Assembly: GCF_001188955.3 (NCBI RefSeq)
Contig: NZ_JPRF03000048.1
Location: 1 to 49,985 of the forward strand
Direction: 5' to 3'
Length of the DNA: 49,985 nt
Origin: Kitasatospora aureofaciens
Lineage (GTDB): Bacteria; Actinomycetota; Actinomycetes; Streptomycetales; Streptomycetaceae
Made by a program: the position numbers and the translations under genes. The notes beneath the pieces were generated by a model. It was not told where the DNA came from. It saw nothing but the letters and a program-made list of their open reading frames with translations, and made no database searches. The first letter of the stretch is position 1, and every line of letters begins with the position of its first letter. Positions 24,660 through 32,434 of this stretch are shown here, piece by piece.

Positions 24660-25364
24660 GTGACCGCACCCCCGCCCCCGCTGCCCGGGGCGCTCGCCGG
24701 GCTCGCGCCACTGCTGGACCACTACGGGTACCTCGCGGTGGCGCTGCTCGTGCTGCTGGACAACTGCGGCATCCCGGTGCCCGGGCAGACCATCCTGGTG
24801 CTCGCCTCCGTGTACGCCGGCACCGGACACCTCGACTTCACCGCCGTGCTGCTGATCGCGGCCGCGGCCGCCACCCTCGGCAACAGCATCGGCTACCTGA
24901 TCGGCCGCACCGGCGGGCGCGCCTTCGTCCACCGCTGGGGCCGCTACGTGCTGCTCACCCCGGCCCGGATGGACCGCGCGGACGGCTTCTTCGCCCGGCA
25001 CGGCGGCAAGGTGGTCCTCGTCGCCCGCTTCGTGGACGGGCTGCGGCAGTACAACGGCATCATCGCCGGGACCACCGGGATGCCCTGGCGCCGCTTCGCG
25101 CCCTTCAACCTGCTCGGCGCCGTGCTGTGGACGGCCGTCTGGGGCACCTTCGGGTACGTCGCCGGCGCCAACATCGGGACGGTGTACCGGACGGCGATCC
25201 GCTACCAGCTGTGGTTCGCGGTCGGGCTCGGGCTGCTGGTCGCCGCGTTGCTGCTGCGGCAGGTGCTGCGCTACCGGCGGAGGCGCCGGCGCCACGAGGG
25301 CACTGACGCCTCCGACGCCTCAGCCGGGTCCGACGGGTCCGACGGGTCCGAGGACGGTCCCTAA
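24660..25364 (+). CDS. DedA-family (SNARE-associated) membrane protein
   Basis: 234 aa from GTG at 24660 (AAGG upstream). Multi-pass membrane protein: YGYLAVALLVLLDNCGIPVPGQTIL at the N-terminus is the DedA signature (the usual E in E..xxPxPGE is D here). Then LIGRTGGRAFV, FFARHGGKVVLVARFVDGLRQYNGIIAGTTGM with the conserved Arg and Gly residues, and two more helices. The family takes part in lipid-carrier recycling and membrane homeostasis. The cytoplasmic tail is short and has three SDG repeats near the end (GSDGSDGSEDG). It converges with the PIG-L gene, the two stops overlapping by 4 bp. Confidence 0.9.
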   Translation: MTAPPPPLPGALAGLAPLLDHYGYLAVALLVLLDNCGIPVPGQTILVLASVYAGTGHLDFTAVLLIAAAAATLGNSIGYLIGRTGGRAFVHRWGRYVLLTPARMDRADGFFARHGGKVVLVARFVDGLRQYNGIIAGTTGMPWRRFAPFNLLGAVLWTAVWGTFGYVAGANIGTVYRTAIRYQLWFAVGLGLLVAALLLRQVLRYRRRRRRHEGTDASDASAGSDGSDGSEDGP

Positions 25365-26101
25365 CGCAGCGGGAACACCTCGAAGGGCACCGCGAAGCGC
25401 GTCCCCAGCCGGGTGCCCGCGCCCCGGCCGAAGCCCTCCAGGAACTCCCGGGCGTCCGCCATCGCGCCGCCCAGCCCGGCCAGGTAGGCCTTGTGCTCCT
25501 CCAGCGAGGCGACGCCCAGGTCGAAGGTCCCGGTGGTGTCCACCGCGTGCCGGGCCTCCGGCGAGGACGCCGCCCAGATCTGCCGGACGCCGTTCCAGGG
25601 CTCGTGGCCCTCGTCCAGCAGCTCGCGGAACACCCAGCGGTTCCCCGCGTCGCGCACGCCGTCCAGGGTGGCCCGGCCGACGGCGATGTGGTCGGCCTGG
25701 TTGAGGAAGACCCCGCCGTAGGTCTCCCGGAAGTTGCTGGTGATCACGATGTCCGGGCGGTGCCGGCGCACCACCCGGGCGATGTCGCGGCGCAGCGGCA
25801 GCCCGTACTCGACCACGCCGTCCGGGTAGCCGAGGAACTCGACGGTCTCCACTCCGACGACGCGGGCCGAGGCGATCTGCTCGGCCTCGCGCAGCGGCCG
25901 GCACTCCTCCGGGTCCATCGAGTCGATACCGGCCTCGCCGCTGGTGACCATCACGTAGACCACCGTCTTGCCCTGGCCGGTCCAGCGGGCGACGGCCGCC
26001 GCGCCGCCGTACTCCATGTCGTCGGGGTGGGCGACGATCGCCACCGCGGTCTGCCAGTCCTCGACGACGGGCTCGAAGGGCTCGGGGGCCTGCTCGGTCA
26101 T
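25361..26101 (-). CDS. PIG-L/LmbE-family deacetylase
   Basis: 246 aa from ATG at 26101 (GAGAGGGAAGAGAG upstream). The zinc motif AHPDD (about residues 25-29) is followed by MEYGG; the later His ligand is in NQADHIAVGRATLDG. The usual Ser/Thr-Gly-Glu segment reads VTSGEAG. The family removes acetyl from N-acetylglucosamine conjugates such as mycothiol precursors and antibiotic intermediates. It is divergent from the oxidoreductase-merR pair and not in an operon. The substrate is unknown; it could be linked to mycothiol-type detoxification. Confidence 0.88.
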   Translation of the reverse strand: MTEQAPEPFEPVVEDWQTAVAIVAHPDDMEYGGAAAVARWTGQGKTVVYVMVTSGEAGIDSMDPEECRPLREAEQIASARVVGVETVEFLGYPDGVVEYGLPLRRDIARVVRRHRPDIVITSNFRETYGGVFLNQADHIAVGRATLDGVRDAGNRWVFRELLDEGHEPWNGVRQIWAASSPEARHAVDTTGTFDLGVASLEEHKAYLAGLGGAMADAREFLEGFGRGAGTRLGTRFAVPFEVFPLR

Positions 26102-26207
26102 GCTGCTCTCTTCCCTCTCACACGCGGTCGCGCTGGTCGTGCCGCAGGCGACTCTAGGAGATCGCCAACTCCCACGCACCGTCAGACACCGTCGGAGGCA
26201 GCAGCGC

Positions 26208-26239
26208 TTGCCCCTGACGCACGCGTCAGGGGTTACCGT
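26208..26239 (+). promoter_or_regulatory. MerR-type promoter and operator
   Basis: TTGCCC (-35, 26208-26213) and TACCGT (-10, 26234-26239) are separated by 20 nt. The spacer overlaps a perfect dyad with arms cccctgacgc (26211-26220) and gcgtcagggg (26223-26232) and a 2-bp centre. An overlong 19-20-nt spacer containing the dyad is the hallmark of MerR-activated promoters. The MerR gene is second in the transcript it drives. Confidence 0.75.
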
Positions 26240-26298
26240 CCGGGCGTCCCGCGGCGGCCCGACCGCCGCGCCCCCTCCCCTCCGCGAGGAGCACCGCC

Positions 26299-27318
26299 AT
26301 GTCCCTGCCCACCACTGCCCGCGTCGTCCGGCTGGCCGCCCAACCGGACGGCTTGCCCACTCCCGAGGACTTCACCGTCGCCGAGGAACCGCTGCCCGCG
26401 CCCGGACCGGGCCAAGTGCTGGTCCGCAACCGGGCCTTCCTGGCCTTCCCCGGCCTGCGCACCCTGATCGGCGGCGGTGGCGTCGGCCTGCCCGTTCCCC
26501 ACATCACCCCCGGAGACGCACTGTTCGGACCCGCCCTCGGCGAGGTGTTGGCCGCCCCGGACGGAGGGCCGCTGCGGGCCGGGGACCTGGTCACCCACCT
26601 GTCCGGCTGGCGGGACCAACTGGTCGCCGACGCAGGCCGGTTCACGCCCGTCCCGGCGGACTTCCCTGATCCGGTGGCGCTGCTGTCGATCGCCTCGGCC
26701 GGGTACGGCGGACTGACCCGCACCGCCGGGCTGCGGCCCGGGGACGTGGTGCTGGTGACCGGCGCGGCGGGCGCGGTCGGCAGCATGACCGGGCAGATCG
26801 CCCGGCTGCTCGGCGCCGCCCGGGTGATCGGCACCACCCGCTCGCCCGCCAAGGCCGAGCGGCTCACCGCCGAACTCGGCTACGACGCCGTTCTGGTACC
26901 CGGCGGCCGCCCGTTCGCCGAGCAGCTGGCCGAAGCCGCACCGGAGGGCGTCGACGTGGTGCTGGACCTGGTCGGCGGCGAACAGCTGACCGCCGCCGTG
27001 GACGCGGCCCGGCGCGGTGCCCGGATCGCCGTGGTCGGCGCCCTCGCCGGCCAGCTGGACCCGGCGACTCCGGGCGGCCACGCGCCCGCCGTCATCGACA
27101 GCTTCCGGGTCTGCACGCTGGGGCTGAGCCTGCGCGGCTTCACCGGCACCGACCACCCCGACCTGGAGGCCGAATGGCGCGAGCGCCTCGGCGGCTGGCT
27201 GCGCGCCGGGGAGCTCACCTTCCCCTGGACCTCGGTCGCGGGCATCGATCGGGCGCCCCACGCGTTGGCCATGCTGTTCACCGGAGACACCTTCGGAGCG
27301 ACCGTCGTGGAGCTCTGA
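26299..27318 (+). CDS. NADP-dependent MDR oxidoreductase (quinone/enone reductase-like)
   Basis: 339 aa from ATG at 26299 with GAGGAG upstream. Zinc-free medium-chain dehydrogenase: PGPGQVLVRNRAF at the N-terminus, ALLSIASAGYGGLTRTAG in the middle, and the NADPH-binding VTGAAGAVGSMTGQIARLLG (about 151-170). GTTRSPAKAERL after it suits NADPH. It is closest in pattern to prostaglandin/leukotriene reductases and CurA-type enone reductases. It is the first gene of a two-gene transcript with merR, 16 bp upstream of it, under a MerR-type promoter. Likely role is stress- or ligand-induced reduction of an electrophilic enone or quinone. Confidence 0.88.
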   Translation: MSLPTTARVVRLAAQPDGLPTPEDFTVAEEPLPAPGPGQVLVRNRAFLAFPGLRTLIGGGGVGLPVPHITPGDALFGPALGEVLAAPDGGPLRAGDLVTHLSGWRDQLVADAGRFTPVPADFPDPVALLSIASAGYGGLTRTAGLRPGDVVLVTGAAGAVGSMTGQIARLLGAARVIGTTRSPAKAERLTAELGYDAVLVPGGRPFAEQLAEAAPEGVDVVLDLVGGEQLTAAVDAARRGARIAVVGALAGQLDPATPGGHAPAVIDSFRVCTLGLSLRGFTGTDHPDLEAEWRERLGGWLRAGELTFPWTSVAGIDRAPHALAMLFTGDTFGATVVEL

Positions 27319-27334
27319 GCACCGAGGAGGCGGG

Positions 27335-27730
27335 ATGCGGATCGGCGACGCGGCGGCCGCGGCGGGCACCACCCCCAGGGCCCTGCGCTTCTACGAACAG
27401 CGCGGCCTGCTGCCCCCGCCGACCCGCACCCCCTCCGGCCAGCGCGAGTACGGCCCCGGCGAGGTCGCCAGGGTCCGGGCCATCCGCCAACTGCTGGCCG
27501 CGGGGCTGACGGTGGACGACCTGGTCAGCCGGGCGCACCGGTTCGACCTGCTGGACGAGGACCCGCCACGTCGCTGCTGCGCCGCGGACTCCGGGCCCGA
27601 GACCTTCGCCCCCGTGGTGTCCGCCCGCCTCGCCGCCCTCGACGCCGAGATCACCCGGCTGACCTCCCTGCGCAACAAGCTCGCCCGGCTCGCCGCGACG
27701 GGGGACACGGACGAACCGGACGAGGACTGA
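27335..27730 (+). CDS. MerR-family transcriptional regulator
   Basis: 131 aa from ATG at 27335 (GAGGAGG upstream). Winged helix-turn-helix at 1-70: MRIGDAAAAAGTTPRALRFY, EQRGLLPPP and YGPGEVARVRAIRQL. A C-terminal dimerisation helix (about 88-118, ALDAEITRLTSLRNKLARL) follows. The vicinal RRCCAADS (about residue 83) could sense a thiol-reactive or metal ligand, though the pattern does not match a named metal sensor. It is cotranscribed with the oxidoreductase it probably controls, from the 20-nt-spacer promoter at 26208. Confidence 0.9.
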   Translation: MRIGDAAAAAGTTPRALRFYEQRGLLPPPTRTPSGQREYGPGEVARVRAIRQLLAAGLTVDDLVSRAHRFDLLDEDPPRRCCAADSGPETFAPVVSARLAALDAEITRLTSLRNKLARLAATGDTDEPDED

Positions 27731-27782
27731 GGAGTGGTCAGCCGACCCGAGGGCCGCCTTCGAACCCGCTCCCTGCGGCGCG

Positions 27783-27800
27783 CCACCGCAGCGGCGGTGG
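27783..27800. terminator. Possible bidirectional terminator between merR and the MFS gene
   Basis: A 7-bp perfect stem (ccaccgc / gcggtgg) with a 4-nt loop in the 70-bp convergent gap, ending right at the MFS stop codon. There is no T tract. Confidence 0.35.
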
Positions 27801-29006
27801 TCAGCCCGTCTCGGGGGTGAGCTGGGCAGCCGGGGCGGCCTGGGGGCGGGGCCAGCTGATGCGGGTGGCGCACAGGGAGACGACGGCGGCGGAGGCGGCG
27901 ACGGCGGCCATGCCCCAGACCAGGCTGGTGCCGCCGGCGATGAAGCCGATCAGGGCGGGGCCGGCCAGCAGGCCGGTGGTCCCCATGGCGGCGACCAGGG
28001 AGAGCGCGTCGGAGCCCTGGCGGGCGGCGGCGACGTAGACGCACGGGGTGACGGCGGCGACGCCGAGTCCGACGCAGGCGAAGCCGAGCAGCGTGGGCAC
28101 CACGCCGCCCGCCAGCAGGGCCAGGGCGAGGCCGAGACCGGCCAGCAGGCTGCCGGTGCGGACGATCCGGCCGTCGCCGAAGCGGGTGCGCCAGCCGTCG
28201 GCGAAGATCCGGGCGCAGACCATCATCACCGAGACCACGGCGATGCCCATCGGGGCGAGTCCGGCGCCGGCGTGCACCACGTCCTTGAGGTAGAGCGCCG
28301 ACCAGTCGTTCATCGCGCCCTCGGTGACGGTGCCGAAGACCATCGCCAGGCCCATCCAGAGGGTGGCCGCGGCGGGCAGCGCGAAGCCGCGGCGTTCCTT
28401 CTTCCGCTCCTCCCGAGAGGCGGCTTCCGGCGGCGCGTCGGCCAGCAGGCCGGGCCGGGCGGCCGCCACCAGCACGGCCAGCAGCAGTGCGGCCAGCCCG
28501 AAGTGGACGGCGAGGGTGCCGGTGAAGGCGTTGACGCCGGAGGCCAGCAGGGCGGCCAGCAGCGATCCGGCGCTGAAGGTGGCGTGCAGCCTGGACATGG
28601 TGGTGCGCCCGTGGCGGGCCTCCAGCGCGGCGCCCTGGGCGTTCATCGCGACGTTCAGGCAGCCCACCGCGACGCCGTCGCAGAACAGCACCAGCAGGGT
28701 GACGGGGTAGTCGGGCACCACCGACAGTGCCATCAGGATCACGCCCAGGGCGAGCGCGGACAGCACCGAGAGCAGGCGGGAGCCGAGCCGCCACATCAGC
28801 ACCGCGACCAGCGGGAAGGACACGGCCGCGCCGATCCCGCAGGTCATCAGCAGCAGACCGATCTGGGCCTCGCCCAGGTCGAGCCGGGCCTTGAGCGCGG
28901 GCACCCGGGACACCCAGGTCGCGTACTGGAACCCGAGGACGAAGAACAGTGCGCCGATGGCCAGTTGGGAGCGGCGGAACTCGTCGCGTGCGGGGGACAT
29001 GTGCAT
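27801..29006 (-). CDS. MFS transporter (probable exporter)
   Basis: 401 aa from ATG at 29006, overlapping the GNAT stop by one base (TGATG); a second ATG at 29000 is also usable. Twelve hydrophobic segments can be seen. FQYATWVSRVPALKARLDL lies in the first loop, and the pattern matches MFS proteins of the sugar/fucose-permease-like subgroup. A basic central loop (EEAASREERKKERRG-like, about residues 195-210) separates two halves. It is the last gene of the operon with the decarboxylase and acetyltransferase, so export of their product or of a toxic intermediate is likely; the cargo is unknown. Confidence 0.88.
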   Translation of the reverse strand: MHMSPARDEFRRSQLAIGALFFVLGFQYATWVSRVPALKARLDLGEAQIGLLLMTCGIGAAVSFPLVAVLMWRLGSRLLSVLSALALGVILMALSVVPDYPVTLLVLFCDGVAVGCLNVAMNAQGAALEARHGRTTMSRLHATFSAGSLLAALLASGVNAFTGTLAVHFGLAALLLAVLVAAARPGLLADAPPEAASREERKKERRGFALPAAATLWMGLAMVFGTVTEGAMNDWSALYLKDVVHAGAGLAPMGIAVVSVMMVCARIFADGWRTRFGDGRIVRTGSLLAGLGLALALLAGGVVPTLLGFACVGLGVAAVTPCVYVAAARQGSDALSLVAAMGTTGLLAGPALIGFIAGGTSLVWGMAAVAASAAVVSLCATRISWPRPQAAPAAQLTPETG

Positions 29007-29587
29007 CAGCCCACTTCGGCTCTGGAGGGGGAGGGGACGGTGTCGGCCGAGGGGCCTGCCAGGGGCTTGGCCATGTAGACAGCCTCGGTGCCGTAGCTGG
29101 CGGGCAGCCCGATCTCGAGCCGGGCGCGGTAGCCCAGCCGGGACCACAGCACCTGCGAGCCGCGGACGGCGACCAGCGAGAGGGTTCGGTATCCGGCCTG
29201 CCGACCGGTCTCCTCCAGGTGGAGCAGCAGCAGGTCGGCGAGGCCGCGGCCGCGGGCCCGCTCGGCGATCACCAGGTCGTGGGCGTGCAGGTTGCTCCCG
29301 CCGATCCCGCTACTCCCGCCGATCCCGCTACTCCCCCGTCCGGCGCCGTCGGCCTCGGCCCGGCTGAGGTCCGGGCAGCGGAACAGCGGGTACGGCAGGG
29401 CGAGCAGGTAGCCGCAGAAGCCGTCCGCGTCCTCCAGCACGAAGCAGGTCGACGGCGAGGCGCGGTGCCGGGAGCGCAGTGCCGCGCCGCCCTCGGAGAG
29501 GCCGCTGGGGGCGTAGGCGCGTTCCTCGGCCGCGATGACGTCCGGCCAGTCGTCCTCGTGGAGCAGCCGGATCCGGGTGTCGCTCAT
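29006..29587 (-). CDS. GNAT-family N-acetyltransferase
   Basis: 193 aa from ATG at 29587 (ATGA overlap with the decarboxylase stop). GNAT core: RLLHEDDWPDVIAAEERAY at the start, FCGYLLALPYPLF, the acetyl-CoA motif A in ERARGRGLADLLL, and the C-terminal LWSRLGYRAR. The insertion SSGIGGSSGIGG near residue 85 is an exact 18-bp DNA tandem duplication in a loop just before the central beta strands. Position between a decarboxylase that would make an amine and an MFS exporter suggests that the enzyme acetylates that amine, for protection or as product tailoring. Confidence 0.85.
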   Translation of the reverse strand: MSDTRIRLLHEDDWPDVIAAEERAYAPSGLSEGGAALRSRHRASPSTCFVLEDADGFCGYLLALPYPLFRCPDLSRAEADGAGRGSSGIGGSSGIGGSNLHAHDLVIAERARGRGLADLLLLHLEETGRQAGYRTLSLVAVRGSQVLWSRLGYRARLEIGLPASYGTEAVYMAKPLAGPSADTVPSPSRAEVG

Positions 29588-30921
29588 GCGCCGGCTCCTC
29601 GGTCGCCGGAGCCGCCGATGCAGGTGTACGGCAGCGGCGGGAAGCCGTTGAACCCCCGGGTGGCGTAGGCGGTGGCGTACGCGCCGCAGGAGTGGATCCA
29701 CACCGGGTCGCCGGAGGCGATCGCGTGCGGGACGCGCACCGGGCCGTCCTCCTGGGCATAGGCGTCGTCGCTGTCGCAGGTCGGGCCGGCCACCACGGCG
29801 TTGACGAACTGGCCGCCGGGGTGGGTGGGGAACTCCAGCCGGTACTGCAGCTGGTCCATCTCGTACAGGCCGTTGAACTTGCCGCAGCTCAGGTAGAGCC
29901 AGTCCGCGCGGGTGCCGTCGAGCTGGTGGCGGGAGGTGAGCCGGGCGACGTGGGCGCGGATCGCGCCGTGGTCGGCGACCAGGTGGCGGCCGGGTTCGAG
30001 CAGGAACTCCAGCGGGGCGGCGTTGACGGCGCGCAGCCGTTCCATGCCTTCGCGGATCACCGTGAACATCTTGTCCAGCGGCGGTTCGAGGGGGCGTCCG
30101 CCCCGGTCGAGCACGCCCAGGGCGGGCAGTCCGCCGCCGAGGTTGACCCGGGTCGGGGTGATGCCGCGCCAGTTGAGCGTTTCCAGGACGGCGGCCAGCG
30201 AGTCGATCGCCGCGGTCCAGGCCTCGGCGGTCATCTGCTGGGAGCCGACGTGGACGGACAGACCGGAGGGCACCAGCCCGGCGGTGCGGGCCGCGCCGAG
30301 CACCCGCAGCGCGTCCTCGGGCGAGCAGCCGAACTTGTGGCTCAGGCCCCACAGGGCGCCCTCGCCGGTGGTCGCGACGCGGCAGAACACCCGGGAGCCG
30401 GGGGCGTGTTCGGTGATCGCGGCGACGTCCTCCAGGCTGTCGGTGGCGAAGTCACGCACGCCCATCCGGTAGGCCTCGGCGATGTTGCGGTCGGACTTGA
30501 CGGTGTTGCCGTAGTGGATCAGTTCGGGGGCCACCCCGGTGCGCAGCGCCTGGGCGATCTCCTGGGGGCTGGCCGCGTCGAAGCCGGAGCCGAGCCCGGC
30601 CAGGTGGTCGAGCACCTCGTCGACCGGGCAGGCCTTCATCGCGAACCGGACGGCCACGTCGGGCAGTTCGGCGCGCAGCGCGGCGTACTGGCGGCCGATG
30701 CCGTCCAGGTCGTAGATGACGGTGTCCTCGGTGGCGGCGGCGAGCGCGGCGCGCAGGGCGGTGCGGTCGTGCGGTTCGGGGCGGGGCGCGGCGTCCGCGT
30801 GCCCGGCGACCTGGGCGGTCGGGGCGCGGTGGCCCGCCCTCCCGTGGTCGGCCCGCCGGCGCTCCTCGGCGGGGTGGCGCGGTTCGGTGGAACGGCGCGG
30901 TTCGGTGGTCTGGGGTATCAC
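29584..30921 (-). CDS. PLP-dependent ornithine/diaminopimelate decarboxylase-fold enzyme (fold III)
   Basis: 445 aa from GTG at 30921 (GGGAG upstream). Residues 1-50 are low-complexity and probably disordered. Beyond that it is a fold-III decarboxylase: PLP Lys96 in FAMKACP, YGNTVKSD, GLSVHVGSQQ, VNLGGGLP, EPGRHLVADHG and the catalytic Cys/Asp motif CDSDD (near residue 380), as in ornithine and lysine decarboxylases. It likely decarboxylates a basic amino acid to a diamine. It overlaps the GNAT gene by 4 nt and is separated from the DUF6271-like gene by a 181-bp MITE-like insertion. Substrate not predictable. Confidence 0.9.
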   Translation of the reverse strand: MIPQTTEPRRSTEPRHPAEERRRADHGRAGHRAPTAQVAGHADAAPRPEPHDRTALRAALAAATEDTVIYDLDGIGRQYAALRAELPDVAVRFAMKACPVDEVLDHLAGLGSGFDAASPQEIAQALRTGVAPELIHYGNTVKSDRNIAEAYRMGVRDFATDSLEDVAAITEHAPGSRVFCRVATTGEGALWGLSHKFGCSPEDALRVLGAARTAGLVPSGLSVHVGSQQMTAEAWTAAIDSLAAVLETLNWRGITPTRVNLGGGLPALGVLDRGGRPLEPPLDKMFTVIREGMERLRAVNAAPLEFLLEPGRHLVADHGAIRAHVARLTSRHQLDGTRADWLYLSCGKFNGLYEMDQLQYRLEFPTHPGGQFVNAVVAGPTCDSDDAYAQEDGPVRVPHAIASGDPVWIHSCGAYATAYATRGFNGFPPLPYTCIGGSGDRGAGA

Positions 30922-30941
30922 GTGTGAACTCCCGGTGCGGC

Positions 30942-31122
30942 AGGGCGTGTCTTGTGGATCTTGTCGGATCAGGCCGCGGCGTTGGGGTGCGTGCATCGCA
31001 AGGCGGAGGTGGGGGTACCTCCCGGCCGGAGGCTGGGGGCGGAGCCACTGCGGTGGGGGTACCCCCCGGCCGAAGGCTGGGGGAGCGTCGCGGCCCCGGC
31101 AAGGATCCGCAAGACACGCCCT
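30942..31122. mobile_element. MITE-like element with 26-27-bp terminal inverted repeats
   Basis: The left end (30942-30967) and the right end (31096-31122, reversed) both begin agggcgtgtcttg and continue to a ccgg or tcgg end. They differ at three positions plus one single-base gap. The 181-bp element lies inside the operon between the DUF6271-like gene and the decarboxylase. It carries two GC-rich hairpin repeats and no gene. The TAG stop of the upstream gene (31123-31121) takes two of its bases from the right end. No clear target duplication is visible. Confidence 0.65.
31007..31085. repeat. Two copies of a streptomycete intergenic hairpin repeat
   Basis: Copies at 31007-31039 and 31052-31085 share gtgggggtac, then ccggcc, then aggctggggg. 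From memory this hairpin is scattered in many streptomycete intergenic regions. Both copies lie inside the MITE-like element. Confidence 0.7.
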
Positions 31123-32434
31123 ACCGCGGCAGCCGGTCGGCGGGGGTGGCCCTGCTCGCCCGCACCAGCGGACCCCACGCGTCGATCAGCAGGGCGAAGT
31201 CCTCGATGTCCGCCTGCGCCTCGTCGAGCAGACGCGCCCTCGCGGGCGCCAGGTGGTCGGCGAACTCGGCGTACTTCCCGCCCAGTCGCCGGTAACAGCG
31301 GTCGAGTTCGGCGAGCCGCCGGTGGTTCTCGGCGCGGTCCGTCGCGGCGCTGCGGCGGGCGGAGTCGGCGATCGCCTCGGGGCGGACGTGGTGGTGCTCG
31401 TCGAGCAGGGCGTCGCCGGCCCGCTCCATGTCGGCGTAGACCGGGTGGAGGTAGAGCATCGAGAGCAGGAACTTGGCGTAGCGCTCCTGGTAGGCGGTGA
31501 AGCCGGAGCCGGTGCGCCGTTCCGGCGTGTAGTAGTTGACGATGTGCCGGTTGTGGGTGACGCCGGGCAGGGTGGCGTCGTGCACCAGGTGGTGCAGGAA
31601 GTAGTCGCTGCCGATGGTGTCGGTGGCGGGCGGCAGCGGGACGCGCTCGTACACCTCGTGGTCGAGGGCGATGTTGCACATGTCGATCCGCCAGATGTCG
31701 GGGCGGTCGAGCACGGCGCGGTCGGCGGTGAAGGGCTTGGTGCCGGCGCCGGTGAAGGACTCGGCGACGAGTTCCCGGCGTTCCTCCTCGGTGGCCCCGG
31801 TGGGCGCCCAGAGCGCCACCACGTCGTGGTAGGTCTCCGGGTCGAGTTCGCGGATCTCGCCGAGGTCGACGGAGAGTTCGCCGATGAAGGAGGCCCCGAC
31901 CAGGGCGACCGGCTTGTCGGCGTGCGCCGGGTCGAGGGTGTGCTCGGTGACGGCGGCGGCTGCGTCGGCGGCCTTGAGCCCGATGGTGGCGAGTTCATGC
32001 TCGATCGGGAACACCGGCGCGCCGTCGTGCCACTGGTAGCGGCTGTCGGAGTCGCGGCGGTGCACCGAGGTGCAGCCGAGCGCGGCGGCCAGCAGGAAGG
32101 CCCGGTTGGTGCAGGCCCCGTAGGAGACGGCGTCGGGCAGCATCAGGTCGAGCAGCCTGTCCGGTCCGGGGAGGCCGGAGCGCTCGATCGCCCCGCGCAG
32201 GAAGGCGCGTTGGGCGTCCTCGTCCAGGTGGTGGACGACCACGCCCTCGACGGGCGGCAGCGCGGCGGCCGCGGCGGCGTGCCGGGCGCGCGCCGCCGGG
32301 TCGGCGGAGTCGAGCACCAGCAGGTGCACCCGGACGCCGAACCGCCGGGCGGCGTGGGCGGCTTCGGCGCCGACCGCGGTGACGGTGTCCGCGCACTCGC
32401 GGTTGGTGGGCAGGGCCAGGCAGACGGCGCGCAC
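31121..32434 (-). CDS. Uncharacterised protein, DUF6271-like, with GT-A-like features
   Basis: 437 aa from GTG at 32434, overlapping the oxygenase stop by one base (TAGTG). I think it is the family named DUF6271, from memory. No activity is established. The first 130 residues look like a nucleotide-sugar-transferase Rossmann fold: VCLALPTNRECADTV at the start, VHLLVLDSADP, then SVHRRDSDSRYQW near residue 127, which has a DxD-like DSD as in metal-binding glycosyltransferases. A later region (about 245-300, IDMCNIALDHEVYERVPLPP, GSDYFLHHLVHDATLPG) is distinctive. The helical tail is rich in Arg and Ala. The last codons and stop are at the MITE-like insertion, so the C-terminus may be altered. 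Neighbours imply a role in a small-molecule pathway. Confidence 0.75.
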   Translation of the reverse strand: MRAVCLALPTNRECADTVTAVGAEAAHAARRFGVRVHLLVLDSADPAARARHAAAAAALPPVEGVVVHHLDEDAQRAFLRGAIERSGLPGPDRLLDLMLPDAVSYGACTNRAFLLAAALGCTSVHRRDSDSRYQWHDGAPVFPIEHELATIGLKAADAAAAVTEHTLDPAHADKPVALVGASFIGELSVDLGEIRELDPETYHDVVALWAPTGATEEERRELVAESFTGAGTKPFTADRAVLDRPDIWRIDMCNIALDHEVYERVPLPPATDTIGSDYFLHHLVHDATLPGVTHNRHIVNYYTPERRTGSGFTAYQERYAKFLLSMLYLHPVYADMERAGDALLDEHHHVRPEAIADSARRSAATDRAENHRRLAELDRCYRRLGGKYAEFADHLAPARARLLDEAQADIEDFALLIDAWGPLVRASRATPADRLPR

